This document shows, one piece after another, positions 30,627 through 37,951 of a DNA stretch of 64,000 nucleotides. The notes beneath the pieces are model-generated. The model searched no databases and was not told the DNA's origin. It saw only the letters and a list, made by a program, of their open reading frames with translations. The DNA comes from Peptoniphilus lacydonensis (GTDB lineage: Bacteria > Bacillota > Clostridia > Tissierellales > Peptoniphilaceae). The translations under genes were made by a program, and so were the position numbers. The stretch's first letter is position 1. Every line of letters starts with the position of its first letter. The DNA is taken from NCBI RefSeq assembly GCF_900106515.1, contig NZ_FNWF01000003.1, positions 248,001 to 312,000 on the forward strand, given 5' to 3'.

Positions 30627-32648
30627 TTAAGAAAAACTATTTATATCTCTACTATAATAGTTATCTCTTCCATTATAACCTTTATTATCTTTTATAACTT
30701 CATCATATGTCCTAAATCTTCCACTTTCATTTATGCGATAAAGATCTCTTAATTCACTTTCTGCTCTTCCTTCTTCTTTTATATTGAATAAAGCTGACAC
30801 ATTATTATTAGTATCTAAATAACCATCACAAGTTAATACTTTATATCTATCAAAGGTATAAGCATTACTCATAATAAAAGTTTCTCCAATTTTAAGCTTT
30901 TTATTATCTGATTGAATAACTTTTAGTGTAATTTCATTAGAATAAATATTTCTAAATCCACTACTATTTCTAACGTCAATAACTTGTAACATAGCCTTAA
31001 ATTGAGAGTTCTTATCCACAAGTCTTATAGTTTCAACTTCTCCATAATTATTAAATTCAAGAATTGCATATTTACCTTCTAAATCTCTTGAACTTTGGCT
31101 GGACAATTGTAGACTTTTTTCTCTATCATAAAACTTAGTATCATAAGCAAGTCTGTAATATTTTATATTTCTATCAGACAATCTAATTCCAATCTCATCA
31201 TCATTCTTCTTAAAATATTGAATTTCACCCATTACTTGAGTGTCATTTTCATAAGAAGATGCAAGACCCATTGCAACTTTATAATTTACATATAAATTTA
31301 CTTCATCGTTAAGAGTTATTTTATCTAAATCCCTTGAATCTTTTGTGATATAAAATTCATAGTCTTTATTGTCTTTAAGTCTTAACTTTATAGATGCTTT
31401 ATTACTATTTGAAGTGTCAAGATAAACAACTTTACCACTTATATTAGCTTCTTTAGGAAAAACTGTAATTTCTGTAATTTTGTTGTCATTATCAGTTTTA
31501 AATTCAACTAAGTCATCAACCTTAATATCGTCAAGTTTTAAATCTTTGCCATAAGCTTTTATCTTTGCGTTATCGGCAAGTTTAAATGTCTTTGTATCAG
31601 ATGTTGAAATTTTTGAAGTAGTTCTAAAGTCAATTGTATCTGAGTTATCTCTGTATCTTAGAGTAATTTCGCTATCTTTCTTAGAATTCACATATCCAAC
31701 CATATCAAGCATTGCATTTGTAACATTAATAGTTTTTGCAGTTCCTTCTCTATCACTATTGTTACTCTTTACATATTCAATTTCTACTTCTTGACCAGCT
31801 TTTATATCATCAAGTTTAATATCCTTATCTTTTAATTTATATTTTGTATTGTTGTCAATATCAAAAGAATATTTTTGTTTGTCAGATTCAATTATAACTA
31901 CATTTACATTATTTAGTTTAGATGAAAGAATTACAGTACCTTTTTTCTTTTCAACTTTAGACTCAACCTTATTGTTGGAAGCATAATCGAAAGAAGATTT
32001 CGTAATTATCGCAGTTTCTGCACGAGTTATAGGTCTATCCCCTTCAAAAGATCCATCTGAACCAGTTGATGTGAAAATTTTTGCATCAACTAGAGATGCC
32101 AAATAACCTTTTAAATTTTCTCCCATTTTATTTACATCTTTGTGTTTTAATAAACTTTTATCTCCATTTGCGTCAAGGTTTAATGCTCTTGCAAAAAAGA
32201 TAGCAATATCTCCTCTACTAGGGTAGGATCTATTTTCTATTTTCATAAATCCCATTTCAGAAGCTTTTTTTAAAGCTGATTCATTTAAATAACCTCTATG
32301 AAGTGCCAAGCAAATTGCATCTTCTGCCCAAGAATTAACTCCATTATCTTTTGCAACTTTTTGATACTTTTCACGAGCTGTCTTAAGTTCATCAGAACTT
32401 GGATTTAATATTTGTTTTAAAAGTTGCATAAGTTCTTCAAAAGATACATTGTCCCCTGGTTTAAAATTCCCATCTGGGTGACCACTAATTACATTTTTGT
32501 CACTTAAAACATCAATGGCATTATATGCCCATGAATATTTATTATCCTTTTTTACATCCTTAAATTCTTTTGCAAAAGTTGCACTTGGCATTAACATTAT
32601 AGACGCTAAACCAACTGATACTACTCTTCTCAAATCTTTAGATTTCAT
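30627..32648 (-). CDS. Large secreted SLH-repeat protein (paralogue 2)
   Basis: 673 aa surface protein. Signal peptide ends at TFA (residue about 26). Three SLH-type units in residues 27-220 align with the neighbour 29487-30545: FKDVKKDNKYSWAYNAIDVL, then GHPDGNFKPGDNVSFEELMQLL, an inserted helix (NPSSDELKTAREKYQKVAKD), SYPSRGDIAIFFARAL, and STGSDGSFEGDRPITRAETAII. Residues about 230-640 are a long array of beta-rich segments with repeated phrases such as KLKDKDIKLDDIKAGQEVEIEY and KAYGKDLKLDDIKVDDLVEFK, suggesting several OB/Sm-like repeats. Strong GGAGG ribosome site and an extended -10 (TGTTATAAT, hexamer 32689-32694). Probably an abundant wall or S-layer protein; function beyond anchoring is unknown. 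Confidence 0.87.
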   Translation of the reverse strand: MKSKDLRRVVSVGLASIMLMPSATFAKEFKDVKKDNKYSWAYNAIDVLSDKNVISGHPDGNFKPGDNVSFEELMQLLKQILNPSSDELKTAREKYQKVAKDNGVNSWAEDAICLALHRGYLNESALKKASEMGFMKIENRSYPSRGDIAIFFARALNLDANGDKSLLKHKDVNKMGENLKGYLASLVDAKIFTSTGSDGSFEGDRPITRAETAIITKSSFDYASNNKVESKVEKKKGTVILSSKLNNVNVVIIESDKQKYSFDIDNNTKYKLKDKDIKLDDIKAGQEVEIEYVKSNNSDREGTAKTINVTNAMLDMVGYVNSKKDSEITLRYRDNSDTIDFRTTSKISTSDTKTFKLADNAKIKAYGKDLKLDDIKVDDLVEFKTDNDNKITEITVFPKEANISGKVVYLDTSNSNKASIKLRLKDNKDYEFYITKDSRDLDKITLNDEVNLYVNYKVAMGLASSYENDTQVMGEIQYFKKNDDEIGIRLSDRNIKYYRLAYDTKFYDREKSLQLSSQSSRDLEGKYAILEFNNYGEVETIRLVDKNSQFKAMLQVIDVRNSSGFRNIYSNEITLKVIQSDNKKLKIGETFIMSNAYTFDRYKVLTCDGYLDTNNNVSALFNIKEEGRAESELRDLYRINESGRFRTYDEVIKDNKGYNGRDNYYSRDINSFS

Positions 32649-32762
32649 TATAAAACCTCCAATTTTATTAACACTACCTATTACTTTAATTATAACACAA
32701 ATTAAATATTTTATATTTTATAAATATTACAATTCTATTAAATAAACAAATAGATTTTTTTA

Positions 32763-32833
32763 TACTGTAATACTTGCATAATTATCTAATATATTTGGTA
32801 TAATTAAAATAGTATTACATAATTTACTGTAAT
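32763..32833 (+). promoter_or_regulatory. Promoter and repeated TGTAAT words before the 32860 cassette
   Basis: An extended -10 TGG-TATAAT sits at 32796-32804. Around it: TACTGTAAT at 32763-32771 and again at 32825-32833 (direct repeat), and TGTAATACT (32766-32774) with its exact inverse AGTATTACA (32811-32819). Three TGTAAT words framing one promoter look like operator sites for an unidentified regulator. Confidence 0.45.
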
Positions 32834-32859
32834 TTATATTTTATAAAGGAGTGATTATT

Positions 32860-33657
32860 ATGCGTTACCTTCCAGTTAGTCTAGATACTTATGAAAAAAA
32901 GTTTCTAATTTTAGGCGGAGGTTTTCTTGCTTTATCTGCACTAAAATCTATTATAGACACTGAAGCAGAAATTTATATGATTGCAGATAGTTTTACAAAA
33001 GATATCGTAAAAAAATCAGAAGAGTCAAATGGCAAAATAAAATTAAAAGAACACGAGCTTACAGAAGATTTTATTTTCATGGGCTACGATTATATTTTAA
33101 TTGCAACAGAAAACTTTGAACTAAATGAAGCTCTTGAAAAGAGAGCTCATTCAAGAAATATGATCTACGAAAGATTTGATATTTTATCAAAATCACTTAT
33201 ATCTATTAATAAATCTCTAGAAAGAGGTCCTCTAACTTTTTCACTTAATAGTTCAAGGATAAATCCAACTATAACAGATATAATTTTTGAAGATTTAGAA
33301 GATTTTTCAAAAAGTTATAATTTAGAAAAATTAAATATCTTAAGTGAAATAAGATCAGAACTTGTTCGTAAAAATTCTCAAAATATTGATGAAATTATTA
33401 GAAATTTATACGAAAGCGAAACCATAAACCTTTCTACTTTCTTAGAAACTATGCCAAAATATAAAATTGAAGATTTAAAATCTTCTGAGAAACTTTTAAA
33501 TCAAATTGAAAAAGGCGATGAAATAAATTTAGAAAAAGAAAGCACCCTAAACGATGAAAAATTAATTGAAAAAAGAATTGATGAAGCAAAAAATTTATCA
33601 AAAAATATAGATAATGATTTAAATTTAGAAAAATTTCATGATTTAGATAAAAATTAA
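32860..33657 (+). CDS. Siroheme-synthase-like NAD-binding protein (CysG N-terminal / precorrin-2 dehydrogenase fold)
   Basis: 265 aa. Start ATG 32860 (MRYLPVSLDT) is chosen because AAAGGAG precedes it at proper spacing; the GTG at 32851 overlaps that site. The N-terminus matches the family: YLPVSLD...KKFLILGGGFLALSAL, a Rossmann nucleotide loop, and later ERGPLTFSLNSSRINPTITD, which corresponds to the RRGPLTIAISTxGxSP stretch of siroheme synthases. But the NxVDDP catalytic segment reads IYERFDI and the G-x-SP is replaced by SSRINP, so dehydrogenase/ferrochelatase activity is doubtful. Residues about 200-265 add an acidic, lysine-rich helical tail absent from the family. No other tetrapyrrole gene is nearby. 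First gene of a three-gene cassette. Confidence 0.7.
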   Translation: MRYLPVSLDTYEKKFLILGGGFLALSALKSIIDTEAEIYMIADSFTKDIVKKSEESNGKIKLKEHELTEDFIFMGYDYILIATENFELNEALEKRAHSRNMIYERFDILSKSLISINKSLERGPLTFSLNSSRINPTITDIIFEDLEDFSKSYNLEKLNILSEIRSELVRKNSQNIDEIIRNLYESETINLSTFLETMPKYKIEDLKSSEKLLNQIEKGDEINLEKESTLNDEKLIEKRIDEAKNLSKNIDNDLNLEKFHDLDKN

Positions 33658-33672
33658 AAAAGGAGTTTTTAA

Positions 33673-33960
33673 ATGTTTGGTTATGTAGGAAGTATGCCCG
33701 GAAAAGTTTTTAGTGAAGAAGAATTTACTTTAATTAAAAAAGTACTAGCTTCAGGTGAAAATATTGAAAAGCACAATCATCCTGGCTACACTGTTCTTAT
33801 AACTGTTGTAAAAGGAAATATAAAAGTTATATTAAATAATGAAGAAGATAGACTTTTTGAGCCTGGTCAAGTTTTAAAATTTAGTGGAGAAAATTTCGTA
33901 GAAATTGAAGCTCTTAAACCTAGTGAATTTTTTGTAACTTTGATAAAAAAGGAAAACTAA
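33673..33960 (+). CDS. Small single-domain cupin protein
   Basis: 95 aa cytoplasmic beta-barrel protein. The cupin core is seen in LASGENIEKHNHPGYTVLITVVKGNIKVILNNEEDRLFEPGQVLKFSGE, with the metal-binding type HNHPG (two histidines) and the turn FEPGQVL; the second motif lacks the usual late histidine, so metal binding may be partial. AAAGGAG 7 nt before the ATG; 15 nt behind the siroheme-like gene. Role unknown; small cupins often sense or hold a small ligand or metal. Confidence 0.75.
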   Translation: MFGYVGSMPGKVFSEEEFTLIKKVLASGENIEKHNHPGYTVLITVVKGNIKVILNNEEDRLFEPGQVLKFSGENFVEIEALKPSEFFVTLIKKEN

Positions 33961-33961
33961 A

Positions 33962-34264
33962 TTGCAAGTTGAAATTACAGAAGATGCACTAAATTTTTTA
34001 TTAGATAAAAATGCAAATGAGATAACAATTGACTATGTAAATTCAAAACAATGTTGTGGAAGTGGATTACCTTCTTCTGATACTTATATTGGTCCCTCCA
34101 AAAGAAGAAAACATGAATATAAAGTAATTAATTGTGATAACTTTAAGGTTAATGTTGATAAGCTTTTAATTTTTAAAGAGGATATTATAAAAATTGATTT
34201 AATTAAATTTGCTTTTACTAAAACTTTGACTTCAAATTTTTTAGACTATAATAAACTAATATAA
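33962..34264 (+). CDS. CC-motif HesB-like small protein
   Basis: 100 aa, TTG start at 33962 directly after the cupin stop, with AAAGGA upstream inside the cupin gene. The N-terminus (VEITEDALNFLLDKNANEITIDYV) resembles HesB/IscA-type proteins, and a vicinal cysteine pair at residues 31-32 (KQCCGSGLPSSDTYIGP) matches what I know as the CC/Se-motif family, where the second cysteine is selenocysteine in some members. Here both are cysteine codons. A role in sulfur, selenium or thiol chemistry is suggested by the family, not shown. Last gene of the cassette. Confidence 0.65.
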   Translation: MQVEITEDALNFLLDKNANEITIDYVNSKQCCGSGLPSSDTYIGPSKRRKHEYKVINCDNFKVNVDKLLIFKEDIIKIDLIKFAFTKTLTSNFLDYNKLI

Positions 34265-34277
34265 AATTTTACATTTT

Positions 34278-34315
34278 AAAAGGATCTCACATTTTGATGA
34301 GATCCTCTTCTATTT
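34278..34315. terminator. Bidirectional terminator between the CC-motif gene and ppsA
   Basis: Perfect 8-bp stem GGATCTCA / TGAGATCC with an 8-nt loop; TTTTAAAAT follows on the minus strand, TCTTCTATTT on the plus strand. Confidence 0.8.
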
Positions 34316-34321
34316 AATTTA

Positions 34322-36673
34322 TTACATTTGTCTAAGTTTTTTTAATATTATTTTTTGTTCAACACTTGCAACAAGTCTTCTTGTGTATTCAACTGTGTCA
34401 GGATTTACAGACATAGATGTTATTCCACATTCAACTAAAAATTCTGCAAGTTCTGGATATTGACTTGGCCCTTGTCCACAAATTGAACAAGTAATTCCCT
34501 TTTTATTTGCTGCATCAATAATTGCCTTTAATGCAATTTTTACTGCATCATTTCTTTCATCAAAATAACCCATATTGTTTAATATTCCAGAATCTCTATC
34601 TGCACCCATTACAAGTTGAGTTAAATCATTTGATCCAATGGAAAATCCATCAACTAATTCTGCAAATTCTTCTGCTTGAAGAACAACAGCTGGCACTTCT
34701 GCCATTATCCAAATTTTAAAGTTTTTAGATTGAACAAGTCCTTCTTCTGCCATTATTCCTTTTACAACTTTAAGCTCTTCAGGAGTTCTAACAAAAGGAA
34801 GCATTACAATTACATTTGTAAGTCCATATTCTTCTCTAACTTTTTTTATCGCTTTACATTCTAGTCTAAATCCTTTTTCATATTCAGGAGAAATATATCT
34901 TGATACACCTCTCCAACCTATCATTGGATTTGCTTCAATTGGTTCAACTTCGTCGCCACCTTTAAGTCCTCTAAATTCATTAGTTCTGAAGTCACTTGTC
35001 CTTACAACTAAATTTTTAGGGTAAATTGCTTGTGCAACTTTTGAAATTCCTTCAGCAAGTTTTTCTACCATCATGTCACCTTGACCAGTCTTTACTAAAT
35101 ACATTGGATGAGCACCAATCATATTTGTAAAAATAAATTCTGTTCTCATAAGTCCAATTCCATCAATAGGAAGATCTTTATATCTTTCTATTAATTCTGG
35201 TTCTCCAAGATTCATATAAATTTTTGTTGCAGTTGTAGGAGCAAATAAGTTTCTAAGTTCATCTAAATTGGCAAGGCTTGATACATTTGGAGCATCAGAA
35301 GATTTCTTTTCTTCTTTTTCTTTTAAAACTTCGCCTTCATATACAATTCCTCTAACTGCATCAACTGTAACAGTATCTCCTGTTTTTAAAGTTTTTGTAG
35401 CAGTCTTTGCTCCAACTATACATGGAATTTGAAGTTCTCTTGAAACAATAGCTGCATGGCAAGTCCTTCCACCTTCATCAGTTACAACTCCAGCACATTT
35501 TCTCATTGCAGGAATCATATCCGGATTAGTCATTGCAGTTACAAGAACATCTCCTTCGTTAACTTTATTAATTTCAGAAATATCTTTAATTAATTTTACT
35601 TTTCCTCTTCCAATACCTGGAGAAGCAGGAAGTCCCTTTACAAGATTAATTAGTTTTTCTTCCTTTTCTTCTTTGTCACCTGCAAGAGTTGTGATTGGTC
35701 TTGATTGTAAGAAATAAAATTCTTTTGTATCTTTGTCAAATCCCCATTCAGTATCTTGAACAGAACCATATAGCTTTTCAACTTTTAATCCTCTTTCGAT
35801 TAAAGTATTTAATTCATCTTCAGATAAAGCTTCTGCTTTAATAGCATCTTCACCCAAAATATCTTTTACATTTACAGTTCTAGTCCCAACTCCATTTTCA
35901 TTTTTAATTACCATGTATTCTTTTTCAGAAATGTTTTTTTCTATTACTTTTTTAGTCTTTTTGTCAATAATATATTCATCAGGAGTTACAATCCCAGATA
36001 CAACAGCTTCACCAAGTCCATAACTTGCGTTTATCATCATTTCATCAGAACTATTGTTAATAGGATTTGCCGTAAACATTACTCCAGACTTTTCTGAATT
36101 AACCATCTTTTGAATAACAACAGAAAGAGCAACATCAAAGTGATCATAATTTTGCTTTTCTCTATAATAAATTGCTCTTGAAGTCCAAAGTGATGCAAAA
36201 CAATCTCTGATATGACTTAAAAGTTCTTCCTCACCGCTTATGTGCAAATAAGTATCTTGCTGCCCAGCAAAGGATGCATCTGGCAAATCTTCTGCAGTTG
36301 CAGAAGACCTAACGGCAACTTCTGGATCTTTAAGTCCAATATTTTCTGAAAATTCTCTATAAGCACTTAAAATTTCTTCTTTAAGTTCAGGATCAAATTC
36401 TTTTTCCTTAATTTTAGTTTGAATTTCCTTTGAAGCATTTGTAAGTTCATCTACATCTTCAACATCAACTGCTTCCATTAAAAGTTTTACAACTTCGTCA
36501 AGTTCCGCATATTTTATAAACTTTGTATATCCTGATGCAGTAACACAAAATCCCGGAGGAACAGGTAGTCCAAAACTTGTGAGTTCTCCTAAGTTTGCAC
36601 CTTTTCCTCCAACAATTCCTACATCGCCTTTACCAATTTCATCAAACCATTTAATATAATTATACTTAGACAT
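34322..36673 (-). CDS. ppsA: Phosphoenolpyruvate synthase (pyruvate, water dikinase)
   Basis: 783 aa, converts pyruvate + ATP to PEP + AMP + Pi for gluconeogenesis. N-terminal ATP-grasp domain (GGKGANLGELTSFGLPVPPGFCVT, VAVRSSATAEDLPDASFAGQQDTYL), central swivelling domain with the phospho-histidine in GGRTCHAAIVSRELQIPCIVG, and C-terminal PEP/pyruvate-binding barrel (LMRTEFIF, LTQLVMGADRDSG, ICGQGPSQYPELAEFLVECGITSMSVNPD). Full length for PpsA and without the longer insert of PPDK. AGGAGGT ribosome site; monocistronic. Confidence 0.95.
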   Translation of the reverse strand: MSKYNYIKWFDEIGKGDVGIVGGKGANLGELTSFGLPVPPGFCVTASGYTKFIKYAELDEVVKLLMEAVDVEDVDELTNASKEIQTKIKEKEFDPELKEEILSAYREFSENIGLKDPEVAVRSSATAEDLPDASFAGQQDTYLHISGEEELLSHIRDCFASLWTSRAIYYREKQNYDHFDVALSVVIQKMVNSEKSGVMFTANPINNSSDEMMINASYGLGEAVVSGIVTPDEYIIDKKTKKVIEKNISEKEYMVIKNENGVGTRTVNVKDILGEDAIKAEALSEDELNTLIERGLKVEKLYGSVQDTEWGFDKDTKEFYFLQSRPITTLAGDKEEKEEKLINLVKGLPASPGIGRGKVKLIKDISEINKVNEGDVLVTAMTNPDMIPAMRKCAGVVTDEGGRTCHAAIVSRELQIPCIVGAKTATKTLKTGDTVTVDAVRGIVYEGEVLKEKEEKKSSDAPNVSSLANLDELRNLFAPTTATKIYMNLGEPELIERYKDLPIDGIGLMRTEFIFTNMIGAHPMYLVKTGQGDMMVEKLAEGISKVAQAIYPKNLVVRTSDFRTNEFRGLKGGDEVEPIEANPMIGWRGVSRYISPEYEKGFRLECKAIKKVREEYGLTNVIVMLPFVRTPEELKVVKGIMAEEGLVQSKNFKIWIMAEVPAVVLQAEEFAELVDGFSIGSNDLTQLVMGADRDSGILNNMGYFDERNDAVKIALKAIIDAANKKGITCSICGQGPSQYPELAEFLVECGITSMSVNPDTVEYTRRLVASVEQKIILKKLRQM

Positions 36674-36698
36674 AAGTACCTCCTTGTTTGCTAAAAAT

Positions 36699-36726
36699 AT
36701 TATAACACAATTATTATATATGTCAC
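36699..36726 (-). promoter_or_regulatory. ppsA promoter
   Basis: Minus strand GTGACA (36721-36726), 16-nt spacer, TATAAT (36699-36704), 5 of 6 and 6 of 6 consensus matches. Confidence 0.65.
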
Positions 36727-36727
36727 A

Positions 36728-37261
36728 CTATTTTTTCAAAGATTTTCTAAGTTCATCAATTGACATTGTAGACACACTTTCTCTATTAATTCCAAGTTTA
36801 TCTACGAGAGAATATATTTCTTCCATACTAGGAGCTTCTATTTCAACATAAGGTTTTGGATAAGTTTTTTTATCCCAAGTGTCAATATCTATTATAAGTC
36901 CATTTAATGTATACTTTTTTCTATTCTTAAATCCCTTGTGGAATTTGTCATATCCAAGGCACTTTAATATATTTATTAAATCTTCTACATTGCTTACTTC
37001 GGTTGTATGCTCTATATTATCTCTTACTTTTATATTGGAAATATTTTCTTTAAATGTAAAATACTTTTTTTCTCCTTCTTCTGATTTTGCAATTCTAATT
37101 CTAAGGTATCCATCTTTTTTATAAATTTTATGTGCTGTTGAATTTATTGTAATATTTGTTTGTTCTTCTTCTCTTACAAATTCTGCACCCAGTGCTTTAA
37201 TTTTTTCTTCAAAATTTTCTATATCAATATCAAGAAGCTTTACTTCAATCTCTCTTTCCAT
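36728..37261 (-). CDS. CYTH-domain protein (class IV adenylate cyclase / triphosphatase superfamily)
   Basis: 177 aa. It starts with the diagnostic EREIEVKLL (ExExK) and continues with DGYLRIRIAKSEEG, KYFTFKEN and LIIDIDTW...YVEIEAP, the charged strands that line the CYTH tunnel and bind triphosphates with metal. Members hydrolyse inorganic or nucleoside triphosphates, or make cAMP; the exact substrate cannot be read here. Its start shares one base with the stop of the phosphoesterase gene, so it ends the yhaO-yhaN operon. Confidence 0.88.
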   Translation of the reverse strand: MEREIEVKLLDIDIENFEEKIKALGAEFVREEEQTNITINSTAHKIYKKDGYLRIRIAKSEEGEKKYFTFKENISNIKVRDNIEHTTEVSNVEDLINILKCLGYDKFHKGFKNRKKYTLNGLIIDIDTWDKKTYPKPYVEIEAPSMEEIYSLVDKLGINRESVSTMSIDELRKSLKK

Positions 37262-37944
37262 TAATCCTCCCCTATTTTTTTTAGTTTAAAATCTAAAAAA
37301 TCACTTGCAACAAATTTATAATTCACTCCAAGCATATCACCTTCATAAGAATACTTGTGTCCCTTTCCATGGAGATGCCCATAGACACATTTTTGGACTC
37401 CATAATCTGCCAAAATTTTGGAAAATTCATTTGGCTCTAAATTCTGATTAAAAGGTGGATAGTGAATCATTGCAATTATTTTTTTATTTTTGCAAGTTTC
37501 AAGTGAATTCTTTAGTCTTTGAACTTCTCTTAAATAAATTTTTTCATCATTCTCTGAAAACTCAAAAGAATCACGAGAAGCCCAACCTCTCGTGCCACAA
37601 ATAGAATAATCTTTGTACTCAAAAGAATTATTGTAAATAAAATCTATTGTATTTAATTTCAAATTATTCATCTTACTTAAAGAAGACCACCAATAGTCAT
37701 GATTGCCCTTAGAAATTATCTTTCTGCCAGGCAGATCATCAATCCTTTTTAAATCAAAAAAAGCAGAATTAAGTTTTAAAGCCCATGAAATATCTCCAGG
37801 CAAAAGAACTAAATCATTATCACTTACAACTTCTTTCCAATTTTCAATTATCTTTTCTTCGTGATTCTCCCAATTATTCCCAAAGACATCCATGGGTTTT
37901 TCTTCTGTATAATCGAAATGAAGATCTCCTATTGCGAATATCAT
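37261..37944 (-). CDS. Calcineurin-like metallophosphoesterase
   Basis: 227 aa cytoplasmic phosphoesterase with the dimetal motifs FAIGDLHFD, LLPGDISWAL, SKGNHDYWW, MIHYPPF and CVYGHLHGKGHKYS. This small subgroup (YkuE/YpbG-like in shape) has no assigned substrate. Start at 37944 (ATG after GAGGTG) is chosen over the GTG at 37950 that lies within the ribosome site. Third gene of the operon with the two DNA-repair-like genes. Confidence 0.88.
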   Translation of the reverse strand: MIFAIGDLHFDYTEEKPMDVFGNNWENHEEKIIENWKEVVSDNDLVLLPGDISWALKLNSAFFDLKRIDDLPGRKIISKGNHDYWWSSLSKMNNLKLNTIDFIYNNSFEYKDYSICGTRGWASRDSFEFSENDEKIYLREVQRLKNSLETCKNKKIIAMIHYPPFNQNLEPNEFSKILADYGVQKCVYGHLHGKGHKYSYEGDMLGVNYKFVASDFLDFKLKKIGED

Positions 37945-37951
37945 ATTCACC

